From NCBI RefSeq assembly GCF_019793435.1, contig NZ_JAILYH010000008.1:264857-328856 (forward strand): DNA of 64,000 nucleotides, given 5' to 3'. Positions 8,478-17,632 of this stretch are shown piece by piece (position 1 is the first letter of the stretch; every line of letters begins with the position of its first letter). The stretch comes from Rhizobium redzepovicii. Lineage in GTDB: Bacteria > Pseudomonadota > Alphaproteobacteria > Rhizobiales > Rhizobiaceae. The notes beneath the pieces were generated by a model. The model did no database searches and had not been told where the DNA came from. It saw nothing but the letters and a program-made list of their open reading frames with translations. The position numbers were made by a program, and so were the translations under genes.

Positions 8478-9197
8478 TTACTGTGACAAGGTAACTTTTG
8501 CGGAGGACACCGTCGCCTCGATATGATCGACCAGCTGGTCGGCAAGGCCGAGCCTGCCGGCAAGCAGATCGAGATAACCACGCTCGGCCCGCGAATCCGG
8601 CTCGATGGTGAGCCGCGAGGCGGTATAGAGTTCGACGCGCTGTTCTTCCGTCGTCGCGGCGGCGACCAGTGCATCGAGATCGGTCGGCGAAGCGAGTTCG
8701 CGTTCAATGAAGGCCGCAGCCTCGCCGCTGACATCGGCGGCCTTGACCTTGTCCATGATAAGGGCCCGTTCGGCATCGTCGATATGACCGTCGGCCTTGG
8801 CGGCAGCGATCATCGCGCGGATCAGCACCAGCACAAACTCATTGCTGCCGGCCGGCGAGGCCGGCCCGAAGCCGGATTCGACAGGCGGTGGCAGGAGAAC
8901 CGGATTGTTGGCCGAGGGTGCATCCGAAGGGGCTGCTGGCGCCTGCCCTGCCTGGTAATTTTTGTAGGCCTGGTAGCCGAGGCCGGCGATAGCGGCAAGA
9001 CCGCCGATCGCCAGGGCGTTGCCAGCAATACTCCGGCCGGTCTTGGTGCCGAGAAGCGCGGCTGCGATCGCACCGGTCTTCATCGGATTGTTCTTTGCCG
9101 TCTGCATGGCCTCGCCCGCCCTGTCGCGGACCGAGCCACCAAGGCCCGGCACCTGCGAACCCAAGAACTGGTCGAGAAGCTTCTTCGCGTCGAACAT
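8478..9197 (-). CDS. DUF533 / TerB-like membrane-associated protein (YebE family)
   Basis: The 239-residue protein has an N-terminal amphipathic region (MFDAKKLLDQFLG) and a hydrophobic glycine/alanine-rich segment (GNALAIGGLAAIAGLGYQAY, about residues 57-76). A proline/serine-rich linker and a C-terminal helical TerB-like domain (MIAAAKADGHIDDAERALI) with the acidic motif typical of that fold complete it. Family members are inner-membrane proteins of unknown role, often stress-linked. It stands alone between the GNAT gene and KDPG aldolase on the same strand. Confidence 0.85.
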   Translation of the reverse strand: MFDAKKLLDQFLGSQVPGLGGSVRDRAGEAMQTAKNNPMKTGAIAAALLGTKTGRSIAGNALAIGGLAAIAGLGYQAYKNYQAGQAPAAPSDAPSANNPVLLPPPVESGFGPASPAGSNEFVLVLIRAMIAAAKADGHIDDAERALIMDKVKAADVSGEAAAFIERELASPTDLDALVAAATTEEQRVELYTASRLTIEPDSRAERGYLDLLAGRLGLADQLVDHIEATVSSAKVTLSQ

Positions 9198-9303
9198 TCC
9201 TCGTCGTCTCCCTGTTAGCTGGAGGACTACATAGGTTTGCGACGGTTGGAATACAAACAGAGGAGGGGGAATTGTGCCGTGAGGCTCATCCCCTGCCCCA
9301 AAC

Positions 9304-9942
9304 TCAGGCCTTCAGCGCCGCAGCCTCTGCTGCGAGCCTGGTGATCCCCGCCCAGTCGCCGGCCGCGACCAGTTCCTTCGGCGCCACCCAGGAGCCGCCG
9401 ACGCAGATGACGTTCGGCAGCGACAGATAGTCATTGGCGTTCTTCAGCGAAATGCCGCCGGTCGGGCAAAACAGCGTGCCGGCCAGCGGCGAGGAGAGCG
9501 CCTTGAGCAGAGCGGCGCCGCCAGCCTGCTCTGCCGGGAAGAACTTCAGCACCTGATAGCCTTCTTCGCGCAAAGCCATGACCTCGCTGGCGGTCGCAGC
9601 ACCGGGAAGCAGCGGCACATCGGAATCGGCTGCGGCATCGAGCAGTTCCTGCGTCGTGCCCGGGCTGACGATGAATTTCGAGCCGGCCTCGACGGCGGCT
9701 TCCCAATGGGCGGCGTTCAGGATCGTGCCGGCACCAACTTCGGCGCCCTCGACCTCGGCGGCGACGGCGCGCACGGCATCGAGTGCCGCCGGCGTGCGCA
9801 TGGTGATCTCGATCGCCTTCAGACCGCCCGCGACAAGCGCGCGGGCCAGCATTACGGCCGACTTGGCATCGTCGACGATCAGGACCGGAACGACCGGCTG
9901 GAGTTTCAGGATGGAAAGGAGCTTTTCTGTTTTCTCGCCCAT
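9304..9942 (-). CDS. eda: 2-dehydro-3-deoxy-phosphogluconate (KDPG) aldolase
   Basis: This cytoplasmic class I aldolase cleaves KDPG to pyruvate and glyceraldehyde-3-phosphate, the last step of the Entner-Doudoroff pathway, which is the main hexose route in rhizobia. The 212 residues are full length. The Schiff-base lysine is Lys133 (VLKFFPAEQAGG) and the general base is Glu45 (AIEITMRT), matching the numbering of the E. coli enzyme. VSPGTT and CPTGGISLKN form the phosphate-binding strands. It is a single gene here, without edd next to it. Confidence 0.95.
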   Translation of the reverse strand: MGEKTEKLLSILKLQPVVPVLIVDDAKSAVMLARALVAGGLKAIEITMRTPAALDAVRAVAAEVEGAEVGAGTILNAAHWEAAVEAGSKFIVSPGTTQELLDAAADSDVPLLPGAATASEVMALREEGYQVLKFFPAEQAGGAALLKALSSPLAGTLFCPTGGISLKNANDYLSLPNVICVGGSWVAPKELVAAGDWAGITRLAAEAAALKA

Positions 9943-10094
9943 AGCCGTGCGACTTCCTTGAAACGATTGAATTCGACCCCGAATAACGTCCTAATGGAAC
10001 CTTGTCGAGATAAAACCAATTCCTAAGACAGGGTGGGTATGAAATCCCGGGAAAGTGGGCTACCGTGCGGCATCGTCACAAAAGGTTCACCGGT

Positions 10095-10583
10095 ATGGCG
10101 AAAGAGATCGAGCGGAAGTTCCTCGTACGCAGCGATGGATGGCGTTCCGCCGTCGAGACGAAGTCTGCACTGAAGCAGGGCTATATCGCCTCCATGGACG
10201 ATCGTTCCGTCCGGGTGCGTATCCTCGATAGCAGGAAGGCGAGACTGACGATCAAGATCGGCCGCAGCGCCATCACTCGTGACGAATTCGAATACGACAT
10301 CCCGATCGCCGATGCCGAGGAACTGTTGCAGAACGCGATCGGCATCGTCATCGAGAAGACGCGCTACCGTGTTCCGTATGAGGGTTTCGTCTGGGAGGTC
10401 GACGTCTTTGCCGGCGAACATCGCGGCCTTGTGATTGCCGAGGTCGAGATGACCGCAGAGACAGACGATCCAGCGCTGCCCGCTTGGCTCGGCCGCGAAG
10501 TAACCGGCGATTTCCGCTATTCCAACCAGGCCCTTGCCACAGAATATGGGCACGACAGGCATGGCCTACCGCATTCGGCCTAA
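10095..10583 (+). CDS. CYTH domain protein (inorganic triphosphatase-like)
   Basis: The 162-residue protein starts MAKEIERKFLV, the ExExK signature of the CYTH/triphosphate tunnel fold, followed by repeated basic and acidic strands (RVRILDSRKARLTIK; WEVDVFAGEHRGLVIAEVEM). Such proteins hydrolyse tripolyphosphate or related triphosphates in the cytoplasm. It overlaps the CHAD gene by 23 bases, so the two are co-translated. Single CYTH proteins next to CHAD are common, while other bacteria fuse the domains in one YgiF-like chain. Confidence 0.92.
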   Translation: MAKEIERKFLVRSDGWRSAVETKSALKQGYIASMDDRSVRVRILDSRKARLTIKIGRSAITRDEFEYDIPIADAEELLQNAIGIVIEKTRYRVPYEGFVWEVDVFAGEHRGLVIAEVEMTAETDDPALPAWLGREVTGDFRYSNQALATEYGHDRHGLPHSA

Positions 10584-11469
10584 GGCTGATTTCACCAGTG
10601 AATTCCGCAGCGCCGCGAAAGAGCAGCTGGACGATGCGATCGCACTGATCGAAGAACAGCCGGACGGCGCCCATGAGGCGATCCATTCCTTCCGTAAGAA
10701 CCTGAAACGATTGCGCTCGCTCTACCGGCTCGTGGCCCGCGAGGCGCCGGATTTCCAGGATCGCGAAAATGCCAGGCTGCGCGATGCCGCCCGTTCGCTT
10801 TCGGCGATCCGCGATGCCAACGCCCTCATCGGCACGGCGCAATATCTGCAGCGGACTGCCCGCGAGAAAGAAGAGAGCGAGGCACTCGGCCGCATCATCA
10901 CCGTGCTTGAAGGCCGCCGTGACTGGATGGCGCAGGCCGAAAGCGGCCTTAAACAGCGCTTGGCGGAAACCACCGACGTTCTGAAGGAGGCGTCCGCCGC
11001 CCTGGATGGCGTCTCGTTCAATGGCCGCCACCGCAAGAATGCCCGCAAGCTGGCGAAGAGCTGGCGCCGCATCGCACGAAAGGCGAATGCGGCGCTTGCT
11101 GCCTGCCATGGCGAGGCATCTGCCGACGACTTCCACAAGCTGCGCAAACGCACCTACGACTATCGGCTCTATCATAGCCTGTTGCGCGATGTTTGGCCCG
11201 GGGCGATGAAGGCCAAGCGCGACGCGGCCAAGGAACTCGTCGAGGATCTCGGCCATATCCATGATCTTGCCGTGCTCTCCGAACTGGTCGAGGCCGAGCC
11301 GCAGCTCTTCACCCGTAATGACGACCTAGCCCATCTGCTCGACGCCATCATCTTCCGCCAGCAGGAAGACCGGCGGCAAGCGCTTGTCAAAGCCGAAACC
11401 GTCTTCGCCGATGATCCCGACGAGGAAGCACAGCGCATCGAGCTTCTCTGGCTGACGGCCGGGAGCTAA
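10561..11469 (+). CDS. CHAD domain protein
   Basis: About 302 residues form the all-helical CHAD domain with conserved histidines and basic residues (HEAIHSFRKNLKRLRSLYRL near the N-terminus; DDFHKLRKRTYDYRLYHSLL in the second half). CHAD domains bind polyphosphate and localise to polyphosphate granules, which fits the neighbouring CYTH triphosphatase. The ATG at 10561 (MAYRIRP) was chosen; a TTG at 10534 and an ATG at 10546 are in frame, all inside the CYTH gene. Confidence 0.9.
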   Translation: MAYRIRPKADFTSEFRSAAKEQLDDAIALIEEQPDGAHEAIHSFRKNLKRLRSLYRLVAREAPDFQDRENARLRDAARSLSAIRDANALIGTAQYLQRTAREKEESEALGRIITVLEGRRDWMAQAESGLKQRLAETTDVLKEASAALDGVSFNGRHRKNARKLAKSWRRIARKANAALAACHGEASADDFHKLRKRTYDYRLYHSLLRDVWPGAMKAKRDAAKELVEDLGHIHDLAVLSELVEAEPQLFTRNDDLAHLLDAIIFRQQEDRRQALVKAETVFADDPDEEAQRIELLWLTAGS

Positions 11470-11519
11470 GGCGGCATCCCTATGGCGCCAACGCCTCTGA
11501 AATATTTCAACAAGAACTA

Positions 11520-11550
11520 TTGACCTCAACCAATCTTGAGGTCCTAGCCT
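11520..11550 (+). promoter_or_regulatory. SoxR-type promoter: SoxR box inside a 19-bp spacer
   Basis: TTGACC (-35, 11520-11525) and TAGCCT (-10, 11545-11550) are 19 bases apart, the stretched spacing used by MerR-family activators. The spacer region carries the dyad CCTCAA-N6-TTGAGG (11524-11529 and 11536-11541), the same half-sites and spacing as the known SoxR box (CCTCAAGTTAACTTGAGG). It lies about 40 bases before the VOC gene. No soxR gene is in the window. Confidence 0.8.
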
Positions 11551-11591
11551 CCGGCGGTCGAGAAAGCCTAGATCTGACCCGCGAGGAAGAA

Positions 11592-12068
11592 ATGACCGCC
11601 GAAAATACCGCGATGCCGAAGCTGCTCGGGCTCTACGAGACCCATCTGACCGTTGCCAATCTCCAAACCTCCACGGACTTCTACCGCGATATCGTCGGGC
11701 TCGAACCGGCGGCCTCCTTCGAGGAGCGCAAAGTCGCTTTCCTCTGGGTGGACGACCGGAAGACCGGCATGCTCGGCCTTTGGGAAGCCGGAACCGGACC
11801 GCTGAACATGCGGCTGCACATCGCCTTCCGCATGACCGCCGACGGGGTGCTGCAGGCGCCCGCCCGCCTCAAGGAAAAGGGGGTGGAGCCTCTTGGCTTT
11901 ACCGGTGAGCCAGCGACGGAGCCGGTGGTTCTCGGCTGGATGCCGGCGTTGTCTATCTATTTCAAGGATCCCGACGGACACTCCATCGAGTTCATCAGCA
12001 TCCTCGACGACACTCCGGACCCAAGCTTTGGCGTGCGGCCGTTTTCCGAATGGCAGGCGAAAGCCTAA
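11592..12068 (+). CDS. VOC (glyoxalase/bleomycin resistance) family protein, probably SoxR-controlled
   Basis: The 158-residue protein has the paired beta-alpha-beta modules of the vicinal oxygen chelate fold: GLYETHLTVANLQTSTDFYRD at the start, a histidine in MRLHIAF and a late glutamate in DPDGHSIEFI are likely metal ligands. GAGGAAG precedes the ATG. A SoxR-type promoter directly upstream suggests induction by redox-cycling compounds, so a role against a reactive electrophile or quinone or antibiotic is plausible. Its stop codon TAA (12066-12068) lies inside an intergenic repeat. Confidence 0.85.
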   Translation: MTAENTAMPKLLGLYETHLTVANLQTSTDFYRDIVGLEPAASFEERKVAFLWVDDRKTGMLGLWEAGTGPLNMRLHIAFRMTADGVLQAPARLKEKGVEPLGFTGEPATEPVVLGWMPALSIYFKDPDGHSIEFISILDDTPDPSFGVRPFSEWQAKA

Positions 12069-12168
12069 AGCGCGTCGCATCAAACTTGATTCATGCGACG
12101 CGCTTTAGCTCTTGTTTTGATGCATGTCGTTATTCGAGAACCGCTGCACACTTCCCGGCGACCTGCAT
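12066..12168 (-). repeat. Rhizobial intergenic mosaic repeat, copy 2 (inverted)
   Basis: TAAAGCGCGTCGCAT (12066-12080) pairs perfectly over 15 bp with ATGCGACGCGCTTTA (12093-12107). The second hairpin with core AAGTGTGCAGCGGTT follows on the reverse strand. The element starts at the VOC stop codon and could terminate that transcript, though a proper T run is missing. Confidence 0.85.
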
Positions 12169-12243
12169 CAATCGCTCATCCGCCAAAGCGGCCACCCGTG
12201 AAGGCAATTGCACGATCCGCCGATTTTCTGTATTTCCGCCCCC

Positions 12244-13173
12244 ATGACCGACAGCCTAACACACACCAGCCCGTTCCTCGTGGCCGCACTCTACCATTTC
12301 GTATCCGTGCCGCGCTTTGAGAGCCTGCAAGGCCCGCTGCAGGCGCTTTGCGAGGAGAGCGGCGTCAAGGGAACTCTGCTTCTGGCACATGAGGGCATCA
12401 ACGGCACGATCGCCGGCCCGGATGCCGGTGTTGCCGCCGTGCTCTCCTTTCTGCGGACCCAGCCGGAATTCTTGGGTCTGGAGCATAAGGAAAGCCGCGC
12501 CTCGAAAATGCCTTTCCTGCGCATGAAGGTTAAGCTGAAGAAAGAGATCGTTACCATGGGCGTCGAGGATATCGACCCCAACAAAGTGGTTGGCACCTAT
12601 GTGGCGCCTCAGGACTGGAACGCGCTGATTTCCGATCCCGATACGATCGTCATCGACACCCGCAACGATTACGAGACGGCAATCGGCACCTTTCGCGGCG
12701 CGCTCGACCCGAAGACGAAGACCTTCCGCCAATTTCCCGATTGGGTGCGCAACAATTCCGGCCTGCACAACAAGCCCAAGATCGCCATGTACTGCACCGG
12801 CGGCATACGCTGCGAGAAGGCCACCGCCTTCATGAAGGCCGAGGGCTTCGACGAAGTCTATCATTTGAAGGGCGGCATCCTGAAATATCTCGAAGAAGTG
12901 CCGCAGGAGGAAAGCCTCTGGGACGGCGCCTGCTTCGTTTTCGACGAGCGCGTCTCCGTCGAGCACGGGCTGAAGGAAGGCGAACACCGGCTATGCCATG
13001 CTTGCCGCAACCCGATCACCGCGGAAGAAATCACCTCGGCGCTCTACGAGGAAGGCGTTTCCTGCAGCCATTGCTACCACACCCGCACCGAAGAGGATCG
13101 GCTGCGCTACCGTCAGCGGCAGCACCAGATCGCCCTCGCGAGGAAACGCGGCCAGCGGCATATCGGCAGCTGA
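12244..13173 (+). CDS. trhO: tRNA uridine(34) hydroxylase TrhO (rhodanese-like, UPF0176)
   Basis: The enzyme hydroxylates uridine 34 of tRNA in an oxygen-dependent way, an early step of 5-carboxymethoxy/methoxyuridine synthesis. The 309 residues contain the N-terminal acylphosphatase-like part ([10 protein letters not shown]), a rhodanese domain ([18 protein letters not shown]) with catalytic Cys184 in [11 protein letters not shown], and a C-terminal cysteine-rich segment ([16 protein letters not shown]) that may bind zinc. The ATG at 12244 fits family length; an earlier in-frame start adds 12 unlikely residues. Confidence 0.93.
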   Translation: MTDSLTHTSPFLVAALYHFVSVPRFESLQGPLQALCEESGVKGTLLLAHEGINGTIAGPDAGVAAVLSFLRTQPEFLGLEHKESRASKMPFLRMKVKLKKEIVTMGVEDIDPNKVVGTYVAPQDWNALISDPDTIVIDTRNDYETAIGTFRGALDPKTKTFRQFPDWVRNNSGLHNKPKIAMYCTGGIRCEKATAFMKAEGFDEVYHLKGGILKYLEEVPQEESLWDGACFVFDERVSVEHGLKEGEHRLCHACRNPITAEEITSALYEEGVSCSHCYHTRTEEDRLRYRQRQHQIALARKRGQRHIGS

Positions 13174-13225
13174 GTCAGTATCCTTTCCGGATCAGCCGCG
13201 TGTTAGGAAAATCTCCCAGCGCCCG

Positions 13226-15439
13226 TCAGGCTGCGCCGAGACGGCGCCGGCCTTCCGGTTCGGCTGTATGCCGCGCGTGCAGCATCTCGGTGATCAGATC
13301 GGCGGTCATCGGTTTTCCGAACAGATAACCCTGCAGGCAATCGCAGCCGAACAGGCGCATGGCGATTGCCTGCTCCTCGGTCTCGATGCCCTCGGCGGTC
13401 ACCGGAATGTCGAGAGAGCGGGCAAGCGCCACGGTCGCCTGCAGCATCTCGCGCTGGCGCTTGTCCTCATTGACCCCCATGACCAGCGAGCGGTCGATCT
13501 TGATGCGGTCGAAGCCGAACTGCCTGAGGTAACCGATTGACGAGAAGCCGGAGCCGAAATCGTCGAGCGCCACCTTGACCCCCAGCGCCTTCAGCCGTTC
13601 GATCGACTGGCGGGTGCGCTGCGGATTCTGGATCATGTAGCCTTCGGTGATCTCGAGCGTGATGCGGGCGGCCTCGACCTCCGTCTGCTTCAACACGTAG
13701 CGCACATAATCGGCAAAAGCGGGATTGCGGAACTGGCCAGGGGAGACGTTGACCGAAACGTTGAGTTCCGGCCATTGCTTGGCTGTTTCGCAGGCCTTGC
13801 GCAGTACGAACAGGCCGAGCGATTCGATGAGGCCGCTGGTCTCGGCGATCGGGATGAACACCTCGGGCGAGATAGGGCCATGACCCGGACGGTTCCAGCG
13901 CACCAGCGCCTCGACGCCGGTCGGCGCATACGAGGCCGCATCGATCAGCGGCTGGTAGGCGAGCGTTAGATCACCGCTTTCGATGGCCATCCTGAGGTCG
14001 AGTTCCAGCGCATTGCGCTGCTCCCGGTCGGCATCCATCGACGGATCGTAAAGCGTCATGCGCGCACGGCCGGCTTCCTTCGCCTTGTACATGGCAAGGT
14101 CGGAGCGGCGCACCAGCTCCTCCCGGCCGATGGTGCCGGCGGGCGACATGGCGATGCCAATGCTGGCCCCGACAACAACGACGCGGCGACCGATCTCCAG
14201 CGGCTCGACCAGAAAATCAAGGATCTGCTCGGCAAGTTGCAGGGCCGCGGCATTCTCGCCATCCGAGAGAAAGGCGATCGCAAATTCATCGCCGCCGATG
14301 CGAGCAAGAACCGCGCCTTGCGGAATAAGCACGTCGAGACCGGCCGCGACCGCGCGAATCAACTGATCGCCGGTGCCGTGGCCATAACTGTCATTGACTT
14401 CCTTGAAGCCGTCGAGGTCGAGATAGAGGAGCAGCACGTTGCGTTTGGTCTGGCGCGCCTCGACGACGAAACGGTCGACGGCAAGCCCAAGACCGTCGCG
14501 ATTGGAAAGGCCGCTCAGCCGGTCGCGCAGCGTCTCCTCGCGGGCGCTGTTTTCATCGGCCTTCAGCCGGCGGCCGGTGAACCAGCCGATGACCAGCAGC
14601 ACCACGAAGAACAGCCCGACAAGGCCGAGCGCCTGCAGGACCATCGGTCGCACCTGTGCGTAGCCGACATCACCCGGCGAACGCGAGGTCCAGACAAGCT
14701 TTTGAAGCGTTGCCCCCGTCGGATCGACGATCGGCACAAAATAATCGGCCTCGAAGCTCGCCGGCGCCAGCCTCAGCCCACCGATGACATAGGTCTGGCC
14801 GAGCGCGGTCACCCGGTCATTGTCGAGATGGCGGGCGAAGACGAGATAGCGATGCTGGCCGGCAGGCGCATCCAGCGCACCGGATTTTTTCCGCACCAGG
14901 GCGACGCCGACAGCAGCAACACCGCGTTTGGTGGTGACGAAGCCGACTGCCTGGGGAGTCCCGGCCGGGTCGGCCGCCTTGGCCGCGTCGAACAGGGTCC
15001 AGAGCGACGGCGCGAAGAAATCCGCAAGCGGATCCTCCATCGGCTTGCCGTCGCGATAGGCCATGATCGGCTTCTTCCCGTCATCGATGACAATCGCCAT
15101 GTCAAAAAGCGAGCTGTTGACCGACATCTCGCCGTAATTGCTCACCGTCCAGGCCATGCCGTCGGGCGAATAGACGTTGACGGCAGCATCGTCCCAGGCG
15201 GCGTAATCGTCGAGCGTCGCGCCGAGCTGGTCCTCGAAAGTCTTCAACGCCCCGATCGTCGTTTCGCGCGAGCGCTCGTCATCGAGGAGATTGGCATTTT
15301 CGGCCACGCGCTCGAGCGCCGTCAGCACCATGACGGTGACGATTGCAACGATGACGGCAAAGGAGAAAAGCACCCCCGTAACGGTGATGTGACGGCCTAC
15401 TCCCAAACCCTTGCTCTGCGACTTTCCGGCTGTCTGCAT
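13226..15439 (-). CDS. Membrane GGDEF-EAL protein with CHASE4-type sensor
   Basis: The 737-residue protein has a transmembrane helix (about 19-40), a periplasmic CHASE4-like sensor (LLDDERSRETTIGALKTFEDQL, then DDYAAWDDA), a second helix near residue 280, a GGDEF domain with intact GGDEF at 382-386, and an EAL domain with EALVRW at 510-515 and DDFGSGFSS. Both catalytic signatures look intact, so it may make or degrade cyclic di-GMP according to signal. AGGGAG precedes the ATG at 15439; a longer in-frame start is less likely. It is a single gene. Confidence 0.93.
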   Translation of the reverse strand: MQTAGKSQSKGLGVGRHITVTGVLFSFAVIVAIVTVMVLTALERVAENANLLDDERSRETTIGALKTFEDQLGATLDDYAAWDDAAVNVYSPDGMAWTVSNYGEMSVNSSLFDMAIVIDDGKKPIMAYRDGKPMEDPLADFFAPSLWTLFDAAKAADPAGTPQAVGFVTTKRGVAAVGVALVRKKSGALDAPAGQHRYLVFARHLDNDRVTALGQTYVIGGLRLAPASFEADYFVPIVDPTGATLQKLVWTSRSPGDVGYAQVRPMVLQALGLVGLFFVVLLVIGWFTGRRLKADENSAREETLRDRLSGLSNRDGLGLAVDRFVVEARQTKRNVLLLYLDLDGFKEVNDSYGHGTGDQLIRAVAAGLDVLIPQGAVLARIGGDEFAIAFLSDGENAAALQLAEQILDFLVEPLEIGRRVVVVGASIGIAMSPAGTIGREELVRRSDLAMYKAKEAGRARMTLYDPSMDADREQRNALELDLRMAIESGDLTLAYQPLIDAASYAPTGVEALVRWNRPGHGPISPEVFIPIAETSGLIESLGLFVLRKACETAKQWPELNVSVNVSPGQFRNPAFADYVRYVLKQTEVEAARITLEITEGYMIQNPQRTRQSIERLKALGVKVALDDFGSGFSSIGYLRQFGFDRIKIDRSLVMGVNEDKRQREMLQATVALARSLDIPVTAEGIETEEQAIAMRLFGCDCLQGYLFGKPMTADLITEMLHARHTAEPEGRRRLGAA

Positions 15440-15562
15440 CACGGCTCCCTGACCGTCTGACTTTGCCAGCCAAGAGTTCAAAAACGTTTAAGCAACCAAC
15501 TGTTGAAGATTTGCGAGGGCCCATTTCTTTGCCTGCCGATGCGGAAAATGAGAGAAACAAGG

Positions 15563-16948
15563 TCAGCTGTCCCACAAACCCGCCTTGTGATTGCCCTTCG
15601 GGAATTGTGCTGCGAGTTCGCGATACCACTTGCCGCTCTTCTTCACCGTGCGCAACTGGGTCTGATAATCGACATGGACGAGGCCGAAACGCATGCGGTA
15701 GCCTTCCGCCCATTCGAAATTATCCATCAGGCTCCAGGCGAAATAGCCGCGCATGGGATAACCGTCCTTGATGAGGCCCGCCACGACATCGAGATGGTCG
15801 CCGAGATAATCGAGACGCATGGTATCGTCGACTTCGCCGTCGACGATACCGGTGTTGTCGCAGGCGCCGTTCTCGGTGATGTAGCATTCCGGCAGTTCGT
15901 AGCGACGGTAAAGGTCCTCGACCAGCAGCTTCAATCCCGGCGCATAGATTTCCCAACCGATATCGGTTTTGACGTCGCTTGCCGGCGGCGCTTTCACCGT
16001 CCAGGGGAAATCACCGTTGCGTTCGGCATCGTCGGTGACGCGCTCGGGCGTGTAGTAATTCAGACCCCACCAGTCGAGTTTCTGGCTGATCAGCATCATG
16101 TCGCCGTCCTCGATGACAGGCATGCGCTCACCGAGCGCCTCGACGAATTCCTTCGGATATTCACCCTTGAAGACGGGATCAAAGAAGGCCCCGTTGTGGA
16201 ACTGATGCGCGCGTTCGGCGGCGGCAAGATCGGCCGGGCTCTCGGAGCCGGGGATGATCGAGGCGGCGTTGAGCACGAGCCCGACGGGCACCGCAGGGGC
16301 TTCCGAGCGGATCGCCTCGACGCCGAGACCGTGGGCGAGGTTCATGTAGTGCATGGCGTGAAGGGCGGCCTGCATATTGCGCTCGCCCGGCGCATGGATG
16401 CCATAGAGGTGGCTCAGCCAGACGATGCACCACGGCTCATTGAAGGTCGCGACGGCGTCGAGACGATCGCCAAGCCGGTTCATCACCGTCTTGGCGTAGC
16501 GCTGAAAGGCATAGGCGGTCGAGCGCGCCGTCCAGCCGCCGTCGCCGGCCAGCAGCAGCGGCAGGTCCCAGTGATAGAGCGTGGCAAAGGTCCTGATCCC
16601 GCGCGCCTTGCAGCCGTCGACCAGCCGGTCGTAGAAATCGAGCCCGGCCTCGTTCACCGCACCCGTGCCGTCGGGGATGATGCGCGGCCAGGCGATCGAG
16701 AAGCGGTAGGCTTCGACACCCATATCCTTGATAAGATCGAGATCCTGCTCCAGCCGGTTATAGTGGTCGCAGGCGACGTCGCCATTATCGCGATTATAAA
16801 CTCGGCCGGGCATATTGCAGAAAGCATCCCAGATGGATGGCTTGCGCCCGTCGGCCTTAACAGCACCTTCGATCTGGAAGGCGGCGGTGGCGACGCCGAA
16901 GGTGAAATCGCCGGGAAGGCGGCTTGCAAGCGTCTTCGCATCGATCAT
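15563..16948 (-). CDS. Beta-glucosidase, glycoside hydrolase family 1
   Basis: The 461-residue cytoplasmic enzyme (no signal peptide) begins FTFGVATAAFQIEGA, the GH1 N-terminal signature. The acid/base Glu171 lies in TFNEPW and the nucleophile Glu359 in YITENGACDN. The C-terminal motif GYFAWSLMDNFEWAEGY is complete. It hydrolyses beta-glucosides such as cellobiose or aryl glucosides, retaining the anomeric configuration. No transporter lies beside it; the nearby sugar ABC operon is on the same strand, with the plus-strand doxX gene in between, so no operon is implied. Confidence 0.95.
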   Translation of the reverse strand: MIDAKTLASRLPGDFTFGVATAAFQIEGAVKADGRKPSIWDAFCNMPGRVYNRDNGDVACDHYNRLEQDLDLIKDMGVEAYRFSIAWPRIIPDGTGAVNEAGLDFYDRLVDGCKARGIRTFATLYHWDLPLLLAGDGGWTARSTAYAFQRYAKTVMNRLGDRLDAVATFNEPWCIVWLSHLYGIHAPGERNMQAALHAMHYMNLAHGLGVEAIRSEAPAVPVGLVLNAASIIPGSESPADLAAAERAHQFHNGAFFDPVFKGEYPKEFVEALGERMPVIEDGDMMLISQKLDWWGLNYYTPERVTDDAERNGDFPWTVKAPPASDVKTDIGWEIYAPGLKLLVEDLYRRYELPECYITENGACDNTGIVDGEVDDTMRLDYLGDHLDVVAGLIKDGYPMRGYFAWSLMDNFEWAEGYRMRFGLVHVDYQTQLRTVKKSGKWYRELAAQFPKGNHKAGLWDS

Positions 16949-17061
16949 CTGTAAATCCCATTTCTCAGCGTGTGAATGGATCGTCCGGGCTCGGATTTAG
17001 CCAAGCCGGAAAGCAAAGTACAGGCCGGGGAGTGGAACGCGACTGCCCTCATAACGCGAAT

Positions 17062-17136
17062 GTCACCAGTCGTGACTTGATGTCGGGCCGGCGATCGCGG
17101 ACACCGCCAAGACATCGCAAACAAGACATCGCAAAA
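17062..17136. promoter_or_regulatory. Possible regulatory elements before doxX
   Basis: GTCAC (17062-17066) and GTGAC (17072-17076) form a short dyad, and AAGACATCGCAAAC is repeated in tandem around 17109-17136. They lie between the divergent beta-glucosidase and DoxX starts. No regulator is assigned. Confidence 0.3.
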
Positions 17137-17151
17137 CATGAAAGGAATCCG

Positions 17152-17556
17152 ATGCTGTCTTCGATCCATCTGTTGCAGCCCCATCTGCTGAGCCTGCTGC
17201 GCATCGTCTCGTCACTTGTGCTGTTCAGCTACGGAACGCAGAAGATTCTGCATTTTCCGGCCGCTGCCAGCGTGCCGCCCGCAGGCTCGCTCTCGTGGAT
17301 TGCCGGGCTGATCGAACTCACCCTAGGCTTCCTGGTTCTGGTCGGATTCCAGACCCGGATCGCAGCCTTCGTGCTCTCGGGCCTGATGGCTTTCGCCTAT
17401 TTCATCGGGCATGCCTCGAAGGGCATCTACCCTGCACAGAACGGCGGCGTCGCGGCGATCCTGTTCTGCTTCGTCTTTCTGTATCTGGTGGCGGCAGGCG
17501 CCGGACCGCTCAGCGTTGACAACCTGCTGAAGCGCGGCCGTACCGCTGCTGCCTGA
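17152..17556 (+). CDS. DoxX family membrane protein
   Basis: The 134-residue protein has four hydrophobic segments and the DoxX pattern: LLRIVSSLVLFSYGTQKIL, PAGSLSWIAGLIELTLGFLV, AFVLSGLMAFAYF and GGVAAILFCFVFLYLVAAG-x-GPLSVDNLL. DoxX proteins are small quinone- or redox-linked inner-membrane proteins; the bacterial role is often unclear. GAAAGGA precedes the ATG at 17152. A strong terminator follows. A second DoxX gene is at 47797-48240. Confidence 0.88.
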   Translation: MLSSIHLLQPHLLSLLRIVSSLVLFSYGTQKILHFPAAASVPPAGSLSWIAGLIELTLGFLVLVGFQTRIAAFVLSGLMAFAYFIGHASKGIYPAQNGGVAAILFCFVFLYLVAAGAGPLSVDNLLKRGRTAAA

Positions 17557-17569
17557 TCACTATAAACAA

Positions 17570-17607
17570 AACGCCGAGGCGACTTTTAAGCCCACCTCGG
17601 CGTTTTT
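17570..17607. terminator. Bidirectional rho-independent terminator
   Basis: ACGCCGAGG (17571-17579) pairs with CCTCGGCGT (17595-17603) and is followed by TTTTT on the plus strand; the reverse strand also ends in T's. It separates the convergent doxX and Idh/MocA genes and can serve both. Confidence 0.85.
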
Positions 17608-17632
17608 CATTGGGCGATGCGGATCGGTAAGG

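Noticed and set aside
14237..15460. Long plus-strand open frame antisense to the GGDEF-EAL gene
   Set aside because: No domain or ribosome binding site; the opposite strand has intact catalytic motifs.
15503..16954. 483-codon open frame antisense to the beta-glucosidase
   Set aside because: GH1 active-site motifs are on the other strand; this is a third-position GC shadow.
17062..17076. Short dyad GTCAC-N5-GTGAC as a defined operator
   Set aside because: Five-base arms are too short to call with confidence; kept only as a possible element.
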